From Bacillus sp. CH30_1T (lineage in GTDB: Bacteria > Bacillota > Bacilli > Bacillales > Bacillaceae_B), in NCBI RefSeq assembly GCF_008364765.1, contig NZ_VTUY01000014.1, forward strand, positions 1-64,000: a stretch of 64,000 nucleotides of DNA, written 5' to 3'. The notes below the pieces were generated by a model, which saw only the letters and a program-made list of their open reading frames with translations, was not told the origin of the DNA and made no database searches. The position numbers were made by a program, and so were the translations under genes. Below, one piece after another: positions 41,438-49,157 of the stretch; position 1 is the first letter of the stretch, and each line of letters opens with the position of its first letter.

Positions 41438-42505
41438 TTACTCCTCCTTTCTCAAAAACTTTTGATAAACTTCCTCATTTATATCTTTAATTTCTAGTAC
41501 TTTTTCTCCTAAACCATTTTCCTTTGCAATTATAACATTCTTTAAATTTTTGATGTAATCAGAAGTTCTTAATTCAATTTGCTCTGAAAGTTTATAAGAA
41601 CGTTTAAATCTAGCTTTTATTACCTCTTTTTTAATTTCAAAAGCTGTATCAAATTTACCTTGTTGTCTGAGTTTTTCTAAAGCGTCTTTTACCTTTGATA
41701 TTTTCAATTTTTCACTTTCTGGCTCATAATCTCCAATAACATGTTGAACCATATTCTCAAAGTTAAAAGATAAATTGTTTCTATAATAACCTACTAATGA
41801 ATTTCTGAGTTCAGTGTAATCTGTTTTAGAAACACTATTGACATTTCTTAATAACACCTTCTCTATTTGGTTAAACGAATCTTTAGTGTTCTTATCGTCA
41901 TCGCTTATTTCCGTTAATTCAAGGAAATCTTGTGCCCAGAATGTTGATATTTTTGGATTGGTGTCAGTTACTACAATTTCTTTTAATTGATATTCATCAT
42001 TCACAATATTAAATGTGAAGGCACAGGACTTTTGGGTAGCTTTATTTTCTGGTAAACCAGCTTTTAATAAGGAGTCCTCTAAACTAATGAAATTTTCTTG
42101 ATCAATCTTGGAAATTAATATATCGACCGTATCCTCATGTTTACTCAATATAGTTACTAAGCTTCCTTTTTTTAATTCGGGTAATCCAGAATAACGTTCA
42201 TTATATTTTCCTTGAGTATATAGTAATCTACCGGCGATAGTTTCAGCATAATTTTCAAAAATAACATCTAAATTATCCTTGTCAATATTTGATATCAAGT
42301 CATTCACAATCGTTGCTATCTCTGTAGTTTCACTTCTGTATCTATATCCTCGAATATTCTTTGCATTTAAACTCTGATAAAAAAGATTTCGAGTATAAGC
42401 TTCAATATCATTTGTTGCTATGTTTACACTTAATGCAACGTTATTGGTATTGTCTATTTTATGTACTGCGAATAATTTAAAATTAGCTTCTGTAGTAATG
42501 GACAT
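41438..42505 (-). CDS. NA37 (nucleoid-associated, NdpA)-like protein
   Basis: The 355-residue protein resembles the NA37 family in pattern: an early FAVHKIDN...VALS segment, a central LKKGSLVTILSKHEDTVDIL block, a mid ISTFWAQDFLEL block and a C-terminal VIIAKENGLGEKVLEI-like end. NA37 proteins such as YejK/NdpA bind DNA. The match is by eye and distant. The ATG follows AAAGGAATAGAGAA. It is the first gene of the two-gene operon and would give its partner a DNA or nucleoid signal if the assignment is right. Confidence 0.55.
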   Translation of the reverse strand: MSITTEANFKLFAVHKIDNTNNVALSVNIATNDIEAYTRNLFYQSLNAKNIRGYRYRSETTEIATIVNDLISNIDKDNLDVIFENYAETIAGRLLYTQGKYNERYSGLPELKKGSLVTILSKHEDTVDILISKIDQENFISLEDSLLKAGLPENKATQKSCAFTFNIVNDEYQLKEIVVTDTNPKISTFWAQDFLELTEISDDDKNTKDSFNQIEKVLLRNVNSVSKTDYTELRNSLVGYYRNNLSFNFENMVQHVIGDYEPESEKLKISKVKDALEKLRQQGKFDTAFEIKKEVIKARFKRSYKLSEQIELRTSDYIKNLKNVIIAKENGLGEKVLEIKDINEEVYQKFLRKEE

Positions 42506-42762
42506 TTCTCTATTCCTTTCTTTTACCAGTTGTACTTCTATTTAACCAAATTTCACCACATTTTTACAGGGTAATTTTAGATTGATAGTCATTTTATGCT
42601 ATATTTAGTTATGAATAATAAAAGGTGTTTTAGTTGCATAACGGTCTTCAACAATTTAGCTCTTCTTCATAGTAATCAAACACTCTTGTAACAATGAAAG
42701 TAAATAATTCATATTCCACCATAAAAATGAACAATATGAAACTGTTAAAGGAGAGTCTAAAA

Positions 42763-43677
42763 ATGCAAAAGAAAAAGAACTATTTAATAATACTTTTAAC
42801 GACCATCTTTATGGTTGGTTGTACGAGCGTAGAAGATGTATCCACTACAGAGGGAGAAACAGATTCACAAGAAGTAACCACAGTAAGTACAAATGAAAAT
42901 GATGATGAACCAGTAGTAGAGGAAACACAAACCCAACCAACGAATGAACTGTTCCCAGGATACAAACTTATTGAAGTTGATGGTGGCGATTTGTCTGGAT
43001 ATCGTGAACCTAACGTCGTCGTTGACATTGGTTATGGGAACCGTGAATATTGGGCATTTACTAATGAATACGGGCAACTAGTACGTGTCATTGCTGACGA
43101 AATCATTATACAAGATGATAGTAAGGAACCTGTATTATCGTCTGGTAGATATTACTCTGATGAGGCAAAGGTTCCTGGGGTAGAAAGTGACGTTTTAGAT
43201 GAAGGACATATCATTGCTGATTCTCTCGGAGGGGTATCGAATGCTTATAATATTACCCCGCAAGATAGTACGCTCAACCGACATGGTGACCAGGCTTACA
43301 TGGAGGACGTAATCCGTAAAGCAGGTGGAGCGACAAATTTTGAAGCAATTATCACCTATCCAGACACGGAAACTCAGATTCCTTCAAGTTATCAGTATAC
43401 CTATACTTTAATGGGTGAAGAGATTATTGATAGTTTTGACAACGTGAACCCGGATGAAGTAAACGAATCCCTCGGTTTAACAGAAAGTGAGCCTTCCGAT
43501 TCAACTTCAACCAGTTCAGAAAAAAGCGGTGATATTTCAAGTGTTGATACAAACGGTAATGGCCAGGTGACGATTAAAGAAGCAAAAGACGCAGGTTTTA
43601 GTATGCCAATAATGAGTGATCATTGGTTATATCCCTATATGCGCGATAATGATAACGACGGTATGGTAGGGGAGTAA
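42763..43677 (+). CDS. Lipoprotein DNA/RNA non-specific endonuclease with Excalibur-like tail
   Basis: With the ATG at 42763 (AAAGGAGAG site) the protein has 304 residues. A signal peptide ends in the lipobox FMVGC; an acidic Thr/Glu-rich linker follows. The nuclease domain shows DEGHIIADSLGG (the DRGHxxA catalytic His motif), NITPQDSTLN and ENRHGD-type surroundings. After a Ser-rich linker, the C-terminus ends DNDNDGMVGE, an Excalibur-type calcium loop lacking its usual Cys. It probably degrades nucleic acids at the cell surface. It could supply nucleotides or limit DNA entry. Confidence 0.82.
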   Translation: MQKKKNYLIILLTTIFMVGCTSVEDVSTTEGETDSQEVTTVSTNENDDEPVVEETQTQPTNELFPGYKLIEVDGGDLSGYREPNVVVDIGYGNREYWAFTNEYGQLVRVIADEIIIQDDSKEPVLSSGRYYSDEAKVPGVESDVLDEGHIIADSLGGVSNAYNITPQDSTLNRHGDQAYMEDVIRKAGGATNFEAIITYPDTETQIPSSYQYTYTLMGEEIIDSFDNVNPDEVNESLGLTESEPSDSTSTSSEKSGDISSVDTNGNGQVTIKEAKDAGFSMPIMSDHWLYPYMRDNDNDGMVGE

Positions 43678-43774
43678 AATCCGGAACTTTGAGACAAAAC
43701 AAATATTTAGAGAATAGTAAAATCCATGGATAAGCCAACCGATATATAAATAAGAAAAACTAAGGAGTGTTGGT

Positions 43775-44221
43775 ATGTCCAGTCAACTAGTAACGCATCT
43801 ACTAAATTCAACAACAACAGCAATTAAGTCAGTAGTTCCATTTGAGGTACAAATGGAAAAACCAACTCTCTTCAGAGATAAGGATATCAAGACAGAATTA
43901 GGTGTTGTAATTGGTATCACAGGAGATATAAAAGGAACCATGTACCTGATGACAAAGAAGCATACAAGCAGCAGCATAGCTGAAAAAATGTATGGAGTCA
44001 CTGTAGAAGGGGATATGCTCACGTCCTTCCAAGGAGAGTTTGGAAACATGATCTCAGGGAACATCAGTAGGATAATTTATAGTGAAAATGTTGAGATAGA
44101 TATTACCCCACCAACGGTAGTGGAGGGAAAAGTCACAACCAATGGTCATAAGGTTGCTCTTAAATTGTCTGCGAGTATTTTAAATATTGGAGAGATGGAT
44201 GTCATATTGACTATTCACTAA
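43775..44221 (+). CDS. CheX-like chemotaxis phosphatase-fold protein
   Basis: The 148-residue protein matches the CheX/CheC fold: IGITGDIKGTMYLMTKKHT, later FQGEFGNMISGNISRIIY and a final VALKLSASILNIGE. CheX removes phosphate from CheY-P. In the phosphatase helix the usual E-x2-N motif is seen as EFGNMISGN (Glu and Asn in place). The ATG has an AAGGAGTG site. A terminator follows. With the receptor at 35.3 kb the prophage thus holds two chemotaxis genes. Confidence 0.82.
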   Translation: MSSQLVTHLLNSTTTAIKSVVPFEVQMEKPTLFRDKDIKTELGVVIGITGDIKGTMYLMTKKHTSSSIAEKMYGVTVEGDMLTSFQGEFGNMISGNISRIIYSENVEIDITPPTVVEGKVTTNGHKVALKLSASILNIGEMDVILTIH

Positions 44222-44223
44222 CT

Positions 44224-44251
44224 AGAACCCCAGTTGATTCGGGGTTTTTGT
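44224..44251 (+). terminator. Terminator after the CheX-like gene
   Basis: AACCCC pairs with GGGGTT across a ten-base loop and is followed by TTTTT. Confidence 0.8.
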
Positions 44252-44367
44252 AAGCCGGCACATCTTAATCAAGTTAGTGAGGTCACACTTGAGTAAATAA
44301 GAATTTATTGAAATAATTGGTATTAAGTAAACGGTAAGTTAATGGAATAGTTGGAGGATGAGGTAAT

Positions 44368-44553
44368 ATGACTTTAGGTTGGCTAGGTTTTATTTCAATT
44401 TCGCTAATAATTATATGTTTTTTCTATACTCTAAATTTTATAGAAAACCTACATGAAGGTGACAAACGTGTTGCTGTACAATCAAAAATAGCAGCAATTA
44501 TTTGTTTGGGACTATCCCTTTTTATTCTTTTGTTTATTCTTGTTAACTTATAA
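44368..44553 (+). CDS. Small two-pass membrane protein
   Basis: The 61-residue protein begins with ATG behind GGAGGATGAGG. Two hydrophobic segments (LGFISISLIIICFFYTL and IAAIICLGLSLFILLFIL) flank a charged loop. Such small membrane proteins next to the repressor often act in superinfection exclusion; no evidence beyond position supports that here. Confidence 0.6.
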   Translation: MTLGWLGFISISLIIICFFYTLNFIENLHEGDKRVAVQSKIAAIICLGLSLFILLFILVNL

Positions 44554-44587
44554 GCACTATCTTCTGCTAAAGTGGTTTAATGGAAGT

Positions 44588-44624
44588 CAAAAAAGCTCGG
44601 AGAATATTCTCTGAGCTTTTTTGT
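44588..44624. terminator. Bidirectional terminator beside the repressor gene
   Basis: AAAAAAGCTC-GAGAATA and its complement ending GAGCTTTTTT form a stem serving the repressor gene (reverse strand) and the small membrane gene (forward strand). Confidence 0.82.
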
Positions 44625-44633
44625 GCGATTATT

Positions 44634-45020
44634 TTATTCCTCTTTGTTTCTCTGTTTAGCCTGAAACACCACATATTCAAAATGCTTCTTAATCTCTTCA
44701 ATATCCTCAGAAGAAAGATCCTTCCACTTTTCAATATCAAAGAAACCAAATTGTTCTATGCCGTACTCTTTAACGAGTTTGTTTACTTCCTCAAGGGTAT
44801 CTTCTTTTTGATTCCCCTTTTCCTCTCTGCCAAGTAAGAAATCGATGGAAACCTCAAAGTAATCAGCAATCTTCTTTAACATGTCGTAATCTGGTTTTCT
44901 TTCATCCTTTTCATAGCGAGACAGAACAACATTGGAAATTCCTATTTTTTGGGCAAAGTCTTTTTGTGAAATATTTTCTCGTTCTCTTAATTTTTTTATA
45001 TTACTTCCTAATGAAGACAT
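44634..45020 (-). CDS. Prophage repressor, XRE family (CI-like)
   Basis: The 128-residue protein starts with a helix-turn-helix (NIKKLRERENISQKDFAQKI, then GISNVVLSRYEKDERKP) and has an acidic C-terminal helical part probably for oligomerisation. No S24 peptidase domain is present, so it cannot self-cleave; the ImmA-type protease is the likely inactivator. The ATG at 45020 has AAAGGG nine bases upstream. Its start faces the Cro-like gene across operators TTACC-N5-GGTAA. Confidence 0.88.
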   Translation of the reverse strand: MSSLGSNIKKLRERENISQKDFAQKIGISNVVLSRYEKDERKPDYDMLKKIADYFEVSIDFLLGREEKGNQKEDTLEEVNKLVKEYGIEQFGFFDIEKWKDLSSEDIEEIKKHFEYVVFQAKQRNKEE

Positions 45021-45033
45021 TAGCTTCATCCCT

Positions 45034-45166
45034 TTACCGTTATATTTATATATTTAGATTATCATTTACCAAAGCGGTAAGAAATAAAATTGACAAAATG
45101 GTAATTATTTTATTGACATTACCAAAAAGGTAATTTATTATATAGTTAAAGTTACCGATTCGGTAA
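45034..45166. promoter_or_regulatory. Lysis-lysogeny switch: operators and divergent promoters
   Basis: Perfect 15-base palindromes TTACC-N5-GGTAA occur at 45066-45080, 45119-45133 and 45152-45166; a degenerate one (TTGAC...GGTAA) is at 45090-45104 and a half-site TTACC at 45034. The rightward promoter is TTGACA (45113), 17 bases, TATTAT (45136), and the second perfect palindrome fills its spacer exactly. Binding there would block lytic transcription. The site at 45066 lies where the repressor's own promoter is expected. Confidence 0.88.
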
Positions 45167-45186
45167 TTATATAAGGAGGTGAGTAA

Positions 45187-45444
45187 ATGAAAGTACAAAG
45201 GAAACTTTTAAATCTTGAAAAGATAAAAACTCTAAGAATTAAGCAAAACTTTACTATTGATGATATGTCAAGGGCTCTAGGCTACGAAGGATACAATGCT
45301 TATTACTATAAAGAAAACGGAAAAAGAAAAATAAGTGCTGAAGAAATAGCTATTATTGCGAAGGTTCTAAATGTACCGATAGAAGAGCTTTTTTTTGAGA
45401 ATAAAATTACCAATTCGGTAATTAAATTCAAGGAGGTGATCTGA
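45187..45444 (+). CDS. Cro-like XRE regulator
   Basis: The 85-residue protein has an XRE-like helix-turn-helix (KIKTLRIKQNFTIDDMSRAL, then ISAEEIAIIAKVLNVPIEEL). It starts behind ATAAGGAGGTGAG as the first gene of the rightward transcript, the usual place of Cro or of an early activator. Its last codons contain a further copy of the operator. Confidence 0.85.
   Translation: MKVQRKLLNLEKIKTLRIKQNFTIDDMSRALGYEGYNAYYYKENGKRKISAEEIAIIAKVLNVPIEELFFENKITNSVIKFKEVI
45407..45421. promoter_or_regulatory. Operator copy inside the 3' end of the Cro-like gene
   Basis: TTACC-AATTC-GGTAA is a perfect match to the switch operators, 240 bases downstream of them and within coding sequence. It could support repressor looping or act as a roadblock. 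Confidence 0.75.
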
Positions 45445-45555
45445 ATGAATCAACCATCGGATGAAACAATCAAAAAAATCCTACGCTACTTCTTAAAAAC
45501 CTCAGTCCCAAGAATCATTGAAGAACGCAAACAAAAATCTGAAAAAGCAAGTTAA
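45445..45555 (+). CDS. Small early prophage peptide
   Basis: A 36-codon frame begins with ATG directly after the Cro-like stop, with AAGGAGGTGAT upstream. The sequence MNQPSDETIKKILRYFLKTS then VPRIIEERKQKSEKAS is basic and helical, like the small YqaF-YqaG-type or excisionase-like peptides of early phage regions. The strong ribosome site argues for a real gene. Confidence 0.6.
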   Translation: MNQPSDETIKKILRYFLKTSVPRIIEERKQKSEKAS

Positions 45556-45620
45556 CTTCATTTTATGAACTAAGCCCGAACATTGAAATCCACATATAGG
45601 TAAAGGAAGGAGCAACCCTA

Positions 45621-46139
45621 ATGAAAGTCATGGAAGGGGAGGAGCTTGCTAGTGCGAGAAGGCGCAAAGGTATAACCCAACAACAACTATCGTTAAAGCT
45701 TCCGATTTCAAGAGAAAGCATTGCCAAGTATGAAACGGGGAGACAGCGTTTCCCTAAAGATTTAAGAGCCCTAACAGCTGAAGCGATCGACGATGAAGAA
45801 TACTACTTCGTTAGATGGAACGAGTCAGCAGGGGATGTATCAATACCATATCTAAACGGAGAATTTATTGAACATCATCCAACTGCCATGATGCTTCTGG
45901 TCAAAAAAGAATCACTAGAAGCTCTGGAACATCTTGAAAAAGCATGTTGGTACAAGCCAGTAAAATCTCAAAGCGATACAGAGAGAGAGGAAATGAAAAA
46001 GGTTGCCTTTGAAGTATTAGATGCTGCAGCCAGTATGATCAACCTTGTCGCTCTAATATCAAAAGAATATCAATTTTCCATGATACAGATTTTCAAACAA
46101 TGGAGATTAACCCTAAAAGCACGGAGGTTACAAAAGTGA
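45621..46139 (+). CDS. XRE-family regulator with long C-terminal domain
   Basis: The 172-residue protein begins MKVMEGEELASARRRKGITQ and has the helix-turn-helix QQQLSLKLPISRESIAKYETGR. The C-terminal 120 residues are helical with no known motif. AAGGAGC precedes the ATG. The place in the early operon suggests a regulator of early genes. Its stop overlaps the next start by GTGA. Confidence 0.75.
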   Translation: MKVMEGEELASARRRKGITQQQLSLKLPISRESIAKYETGRQRFPKDLRALTAEAIDDEEYYFVRWNESAGDVSIPYLNGEFIEHHPTAMMLLVKKESLEALEHLEKACWYKPVKSQSDTEREEMKKVAFEVLDAAASMINLVALISKEYQFSMIQIFKQWRLTLKARRLQK

Positions 46140-46384
46140 TCACTCAAACATTTAAAAATGAAGATTTACGTAAGGTAGTGCAACATCAAAGAGGTTCATG
46201 GAATTCAATTCAGGCAATCGAGGAAAGAATGGAAGAAGGAAAATATAAAGATGCCATGCTATCAGCCGTTGATTTACTTAATTCGATTAAAGAGCTTGAT
46301 AGATTGGCAGAGAAAAAAGTAAAGCAAGATGAATTACATCATATTACTCAAACATTTGTGAACGTCATGATGAATCGAAGCTAG
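46136..46384 (+). CDS. Hypothetical early prophage protein
   Basis: The GTG at 46136 overlaps the previous stop and has CGGAGG nine bases upstream; a longer frame from ATG 46100 lies within the preceding gene and lacks a site. The 82-residue product (KNEDLRKVVQHQRGSWNSIQ, then AVDLLNSIKELDRL) is helical and charged. No family recognised. Confidence 0.65.
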   Translation: MITQTFKNEDLRKVVQHQRGSWNSIQAIEERMEEGKYKDAMLSAVDLLNSIKELDRLAEKKVKQDELHHITQTFVNVMMNRS

Positions 46385-46399
46385 GAAGGGGTGAAGGAC

Positions 46400-46489
46400 T
46401 TGAATATTAAAGCAGGTGAATGGTTAAAGCTTTCCTCATTTGAAAAATCACTTTTACTTAGAAACAAAACAAAAAAAGCAGCAAGCTAA
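46400..46489 (+). CDS. Very short early peptide
   Basis: A 29-codon frame starts with TTG behind AGGAAGGGGTGAAGG (MNIKAGEWLKLSSFEKSLLL then RNKTKKAAS). The ribosome site is strong and the C-terminus basic. Short peptides of this kind occur between early phage genes; it may also only be a translated leader. Confidence 0.4.
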   Translation: MNIKAGEWLKLSSFEKSLLLRNKTKKAAS

Positions 46490-46602
46490 GGCTGGCACCA
46501 AAGCTTACTGCATCTCACTATTTTATGCGCAAAAAGAATTATATAACGTGAATGGAAGTGAAAGCAAATTTCATGCATTACCAATTTAAGGAGGTGAAAC
46601 AA

Positions 46603-46818
46603 ATGTTAGAACATCCGGATATCACAAGGTTAGAGAGATATGGCTATACCAATATGGTCTCTCAGCCGGAACATAATGGAATTGATTATTTTGGGAGCGA
46701 GATTTTGGTTGGAGATTCAATTATAACCGATCCTGATAATGGGGAAGTCATCCTGGAAGAAAACTTAGAGGATTACTTGATTGAAAAATGTAAGTTTCAT
46801 TTCTCAATAGCAAAGTAA
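46603..46818 (+). CDS. YqaI-like phage protein
   Basis: The ATG at 46603 has AAGGAGGTGAAAC upstream (a frame from 46552 does not). The 71-residue protein (YFGSEILVGDSIITDPDNGE, then NLEDYLIEKCKF) resembles YqaI of the B. subtilis skin element, an acidic protein always found just before the YqaJ/RecT pair. Function unknown. A GACCTGTG/CACAGGTC hairpin follows. Confidence 0.65.
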   Translation: MLEHPDITRLERYGYTNMVSQPEHNGIDYFGSEILVGDSIITDPDNGEVILEENLEDYLIEKCKFHFSIAK

Positions 46819-46928
46819 AGACCTGTGCGAGGAACACAGGTCAAGTTGGAAAGAGGGGTCAATTCCTCTAGAAAAAGTTTCTTTTATTCTATAGTACTTT
46901 GAAAACTAAATCAATCGGAGGGAAATTT

Positions 46929-47870
46929 ATGCCAGCGATATTAGCAACTACCAATGATATGGATCGTAATGAATGGTTAGAAATGAGAAGAAAAGGAATT
47001 GGTGGATCAGATGCTTCCATCATCCTCGGACTTAATAAATATAAAACACCTTTTGAATTATGGCTTGAGAAAACCGGTCAGGTACTTATTGAAGAATCAT
47101 CCAGTGAAGCTGCTTACTTTGGAAACCTCTTTGAGGATATGGTCGCAAAAGAATTTGAAGTGCGTATGGGGAAGAAGGTACGAAAAAGAAATGCCATCAT
47201 TCAACACCCTGATCATGAGTACATTATCGCTAACATTGATCGTAAGGTTGTAGGGGAAGAAGCGTTGCTTGAATGTAAAACAGCTAATCAGTTTCTTGCA
47301 AAAGACTGGGAGAGCGAAGAGATACCCGAGTCTTACTTGGTACAAGTGCAGCATTACTTAGGAGTGCTTGGATACCCGAAAGCATACATCGCGGTATTAA
47401 TTGGCGGTAACAAATTTATCTGTAAAGAAGTGGACCGGGACGAAGAATTGATCAGCATTATTTTCAAGGCTGAAAAGCATTTTTGGGAATACCACGTAAT
47501 GGGAGGGAATCCCCCGGCCCTAGACGGATCGAGTGCTGCTGAAAAGTACTTAAAAGAAAAGTACGCAAAAGCTGAAAAAGGAAAGTCTATCGAGCTACAG
47601 AGTACCAATAAAGATCGTATCCTTGAGTACTTCGATTTAAAGAAGACCATTAGTGTATTAGAAAAACAGAAAAAACATATTCAGCATGACCTGCAGCATG
47701 AATTAAAAGAAGCAGAATTAGGCTTCTGCTCGAATTACGAAGTAGCCTGGAAGCCAATAGAATCAAATAGAGTAGATTCAAAGCTATTAAAAGAGAAGTT
47801 TCCGAATATATATAAAGAAGTAACAAAAAAGAGTGCTTATAGACGATTTGATATCAAGGAGGCTAAATAA
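46929..47870 (+). CDS. yqaJ: YqaJ-type phage exonuclease
   Basis: The 313-residue protein is a lambda-exonuclease-like PD-(D/E)XK recombinase: EWLEMRRKGIGGSDASIILG at the N-terminus, then GNLFEDMVAKEFE, and IIANIDRKV...ALLECKTAN with the Asp and Glu-x-Lys metal ligands. It degrades 5' ends of double-stranded DNA for the RecT annealase encoded next. The ATG at 46929 has CGGAGGG; the TTG at 46899 lies upstream without a site. One base overlaps recT (TAATG). Confidence 0.9.
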   Translation: MPAILATTNDMDRNEWLEMRRKGIGGSDASIILGLNKYKTPFELWLEKTGQVLIEESSSEAAYFGNLFEDMVAKEFEVRMGKKVRKRNAIIQHPDHEYIIANIDRKVVGEEALLECKTANQFLAKDWESEEIPESYLVQVQHYLGVLGYPKAYIAVLIGGNKFICKEVDRDEELISIIFKAEKHFWEYHVMGGNPPALDGSSAAEKYLKEKYAKAEKGKSIELQSTNKDRILEYFDLKKTISVLEKQKKHIQHDLQHELKEAELGFCSNYEVAWKPIESNRVDSKLLKEKFPNIYKEVTKKSAYRRFDIKEAK

Positions 47871-48715
47871 TGGCCACCAATCAATCTCTTAAAACGCAAT
47901 TAGCTAACAAGAACGGACAAGCTCCTTCTACCCAAGGATCCACTATGAAAGGGTTACTAGCTAGTCCTAGTGTGATTAAGCGCTTTGAAGAAGTATTAGG
48001 TAAACGAGCAACACAGTTTACCGCCTCTATCCTTAGCCTTTACAACAATGAAAAGATGCTACAAAAAGCTGAGCCAATGTCAGTTATCTCTTCAGCGATG
48101 ATTGCAGCCACTTTAGATCTTCCAGTTGATAAGAATTTAGGGTATGCCTGGATTGTCCCATATGGGGGCAAGGCACAATTTCAACTTGGATATAAAGGTT
48201 ATATTCAACTAGCCCTTAGAACCGGACAGTACCGGTATATAAACGTCACACCGATCCATGAAGGGGAATTGATTAAATGGAATCCCCTCACAGAGGAAAT
48301 CGATATCGATTTTGAGCAAAGAGAATCAGAAGCCGTCATTGGATATGCAGCTTATTTTGAACTACTAAATGGATTTAGAAAAACTGTCTACTGGACCCGA
48401 GAACAAGTAGAAAAGCATCGGAAGAAGTTCAGTAAATCCGATTTTGGTTGGAAGAATGACTGGGATGCTATGGCCATGAAAACGGTACTGAAAAGTCTCT
48501 TATCTAAATGGGGCATTCTTTCAGTCGAAATGCAAAAGGCTGTTATTGAAGATAATGAGGATCGTGAATTGAAAGATATCACACCTGAAGAGGATGACAA
48601 CACAATCGAATATGAGGTCCAGGAAGAACAAACGGAAGAACCGGCAAAAGAATCTAAATCAAAGAAAAGCAAAAAAGAATCAGCACAAAACACGATGGAC
48701 ATGAAGTTTGATTAA
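47870..48715 (+). CDS. recT: RecT-family single-strand annealing protein
   Basis: RecT anneals complementary single strands and, with the YqaJ exonuclease, recombines phage genomes. The family pattern is clear: SVISSAMIAATLDLPVDKNL, GYAWIVPYGGKAQFQLGYKG and YIQLALRTGQYR. The acidic, Lys-rich C-terminal tail (from about residue 235) is low in complexity and may bind partners. Start and exonuclease stop overlap by one base, so expression is coupled. The 281-residue length is normal. Confidence 0.93.
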   Translation: MATNQSLKTQLANKNGQAPSTQGSTMKGLLASPSVIKRFEEVLGKRATQFTASILSLYNNEKMLQKAEPMSVISSAMIAATLDLPVDKNLGYAWIVPYGGKAQFQLGYKGYIQLALRTGQYRYINVTPIHEGELIKWNPLTEEIDIDFEQRESEAVIGYAAYFELLNGFRKTVYWTREQVEKHRKKFSKSDFGWKNDWDAMAMKTVLKSLLSKWGILSVEMQKAVIEDNEDRELKDITPEEDDNTIEYEVQEEQTEEPAKESKSKKSKKESAQNTMDMKFD

Positions 48716-48887
48716 CCATGAAGTACCTTACAGAGTCCTTCTTCCAAAATGGATTTGGGAGAAGGCTCAGAGTAAGGAAGAGCTGAAAAGTCTCGTATTG
48801 GACTATATGAAGCGATATCCCCACTACCATGTTAAAGGTATTAAAGAGGGGAAAGCAATTTGTGAAAGGAAGGAAGAGGAATTATGA
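48708..48887 (+). CDS. Small protein bridging recT and the AbrB-like gene
   Basis: A 59-codon frame from TTG 48708 (overlapping the recT stop) to TGA 48887 (overlapping the next ATG) reads MINHEVPYRVLLPKWIWEKA, then LKSLVLDYMKRYPHYHVKGI and a charged end. The frame is uninterrupted and both edges overlap neighbours, as in compact phage operons. The ribosome site is weak. Similar small proteins follow recT in other Bacillus prophages; function unknown. Confidence 0.55.
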   Translation: MINHEVPYRVLLPKWIWEKAQSKEELKSLVLDYMKRYPHYHVKGIKEGKAICERKEEEL

Positions 48888-49147
48888 AAGCAACTGGAAT
48901 CGTGAGAAAGATTGATGAATTGGGTAGAGTGGTTATCCCAAAGGAGATTAGAAGAACACAGGGTTTGAATAGTGGCACGCCATTAGAAATGTTTCTGGAT
49001 CATGGAGGTATTGTCTTCAGACCTTATCAAACCGATGTAACGAAGAACAATACACTCACATGGCTTGAGAATGCTTTGTCAGACGCAACGAATCAGGAAG
49101 ACAAGGAATCTATTTCAGCAGCTATTTCATACGTAAGACAAGCATAG
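48884..49147 (+). CDS. AbrB/SpoVT-type transcription factor
   Basis: The N-terminal 45 residues are a swapped-hairpin AbrB DNA-binding domain (KATGIVRKIDELGRVVIPKE, then IRRTQGLNSGTPLEM), typical of AbrB, Abh and phage homologues. The remaining about 40 residues are helical and may mediate multimerisation. AGGAAGAGG precedes the ATG. It may control phage or host transition-state genes. Confidence 0.88.
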   Translation: MKATGIVRKIDELGRVVIPKEIRRTQGLNSGTPLEMFLDHGGIVFRPYQTDVTKNNTLTWLENALSDATNQEDKESISAAISYVRQA

Positions 49148-49157
49148 AGGTGATGAC

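Noticed and set aside
39935-42505. Assignment of the two-gene operon to Kiwa (KwaA/KwaB)
   Set aside because: The membrane partner is much larger than KwaA and its membrane segments are at the C-terminus; the other protein looks more like NA37 than DUF4868 by eye.
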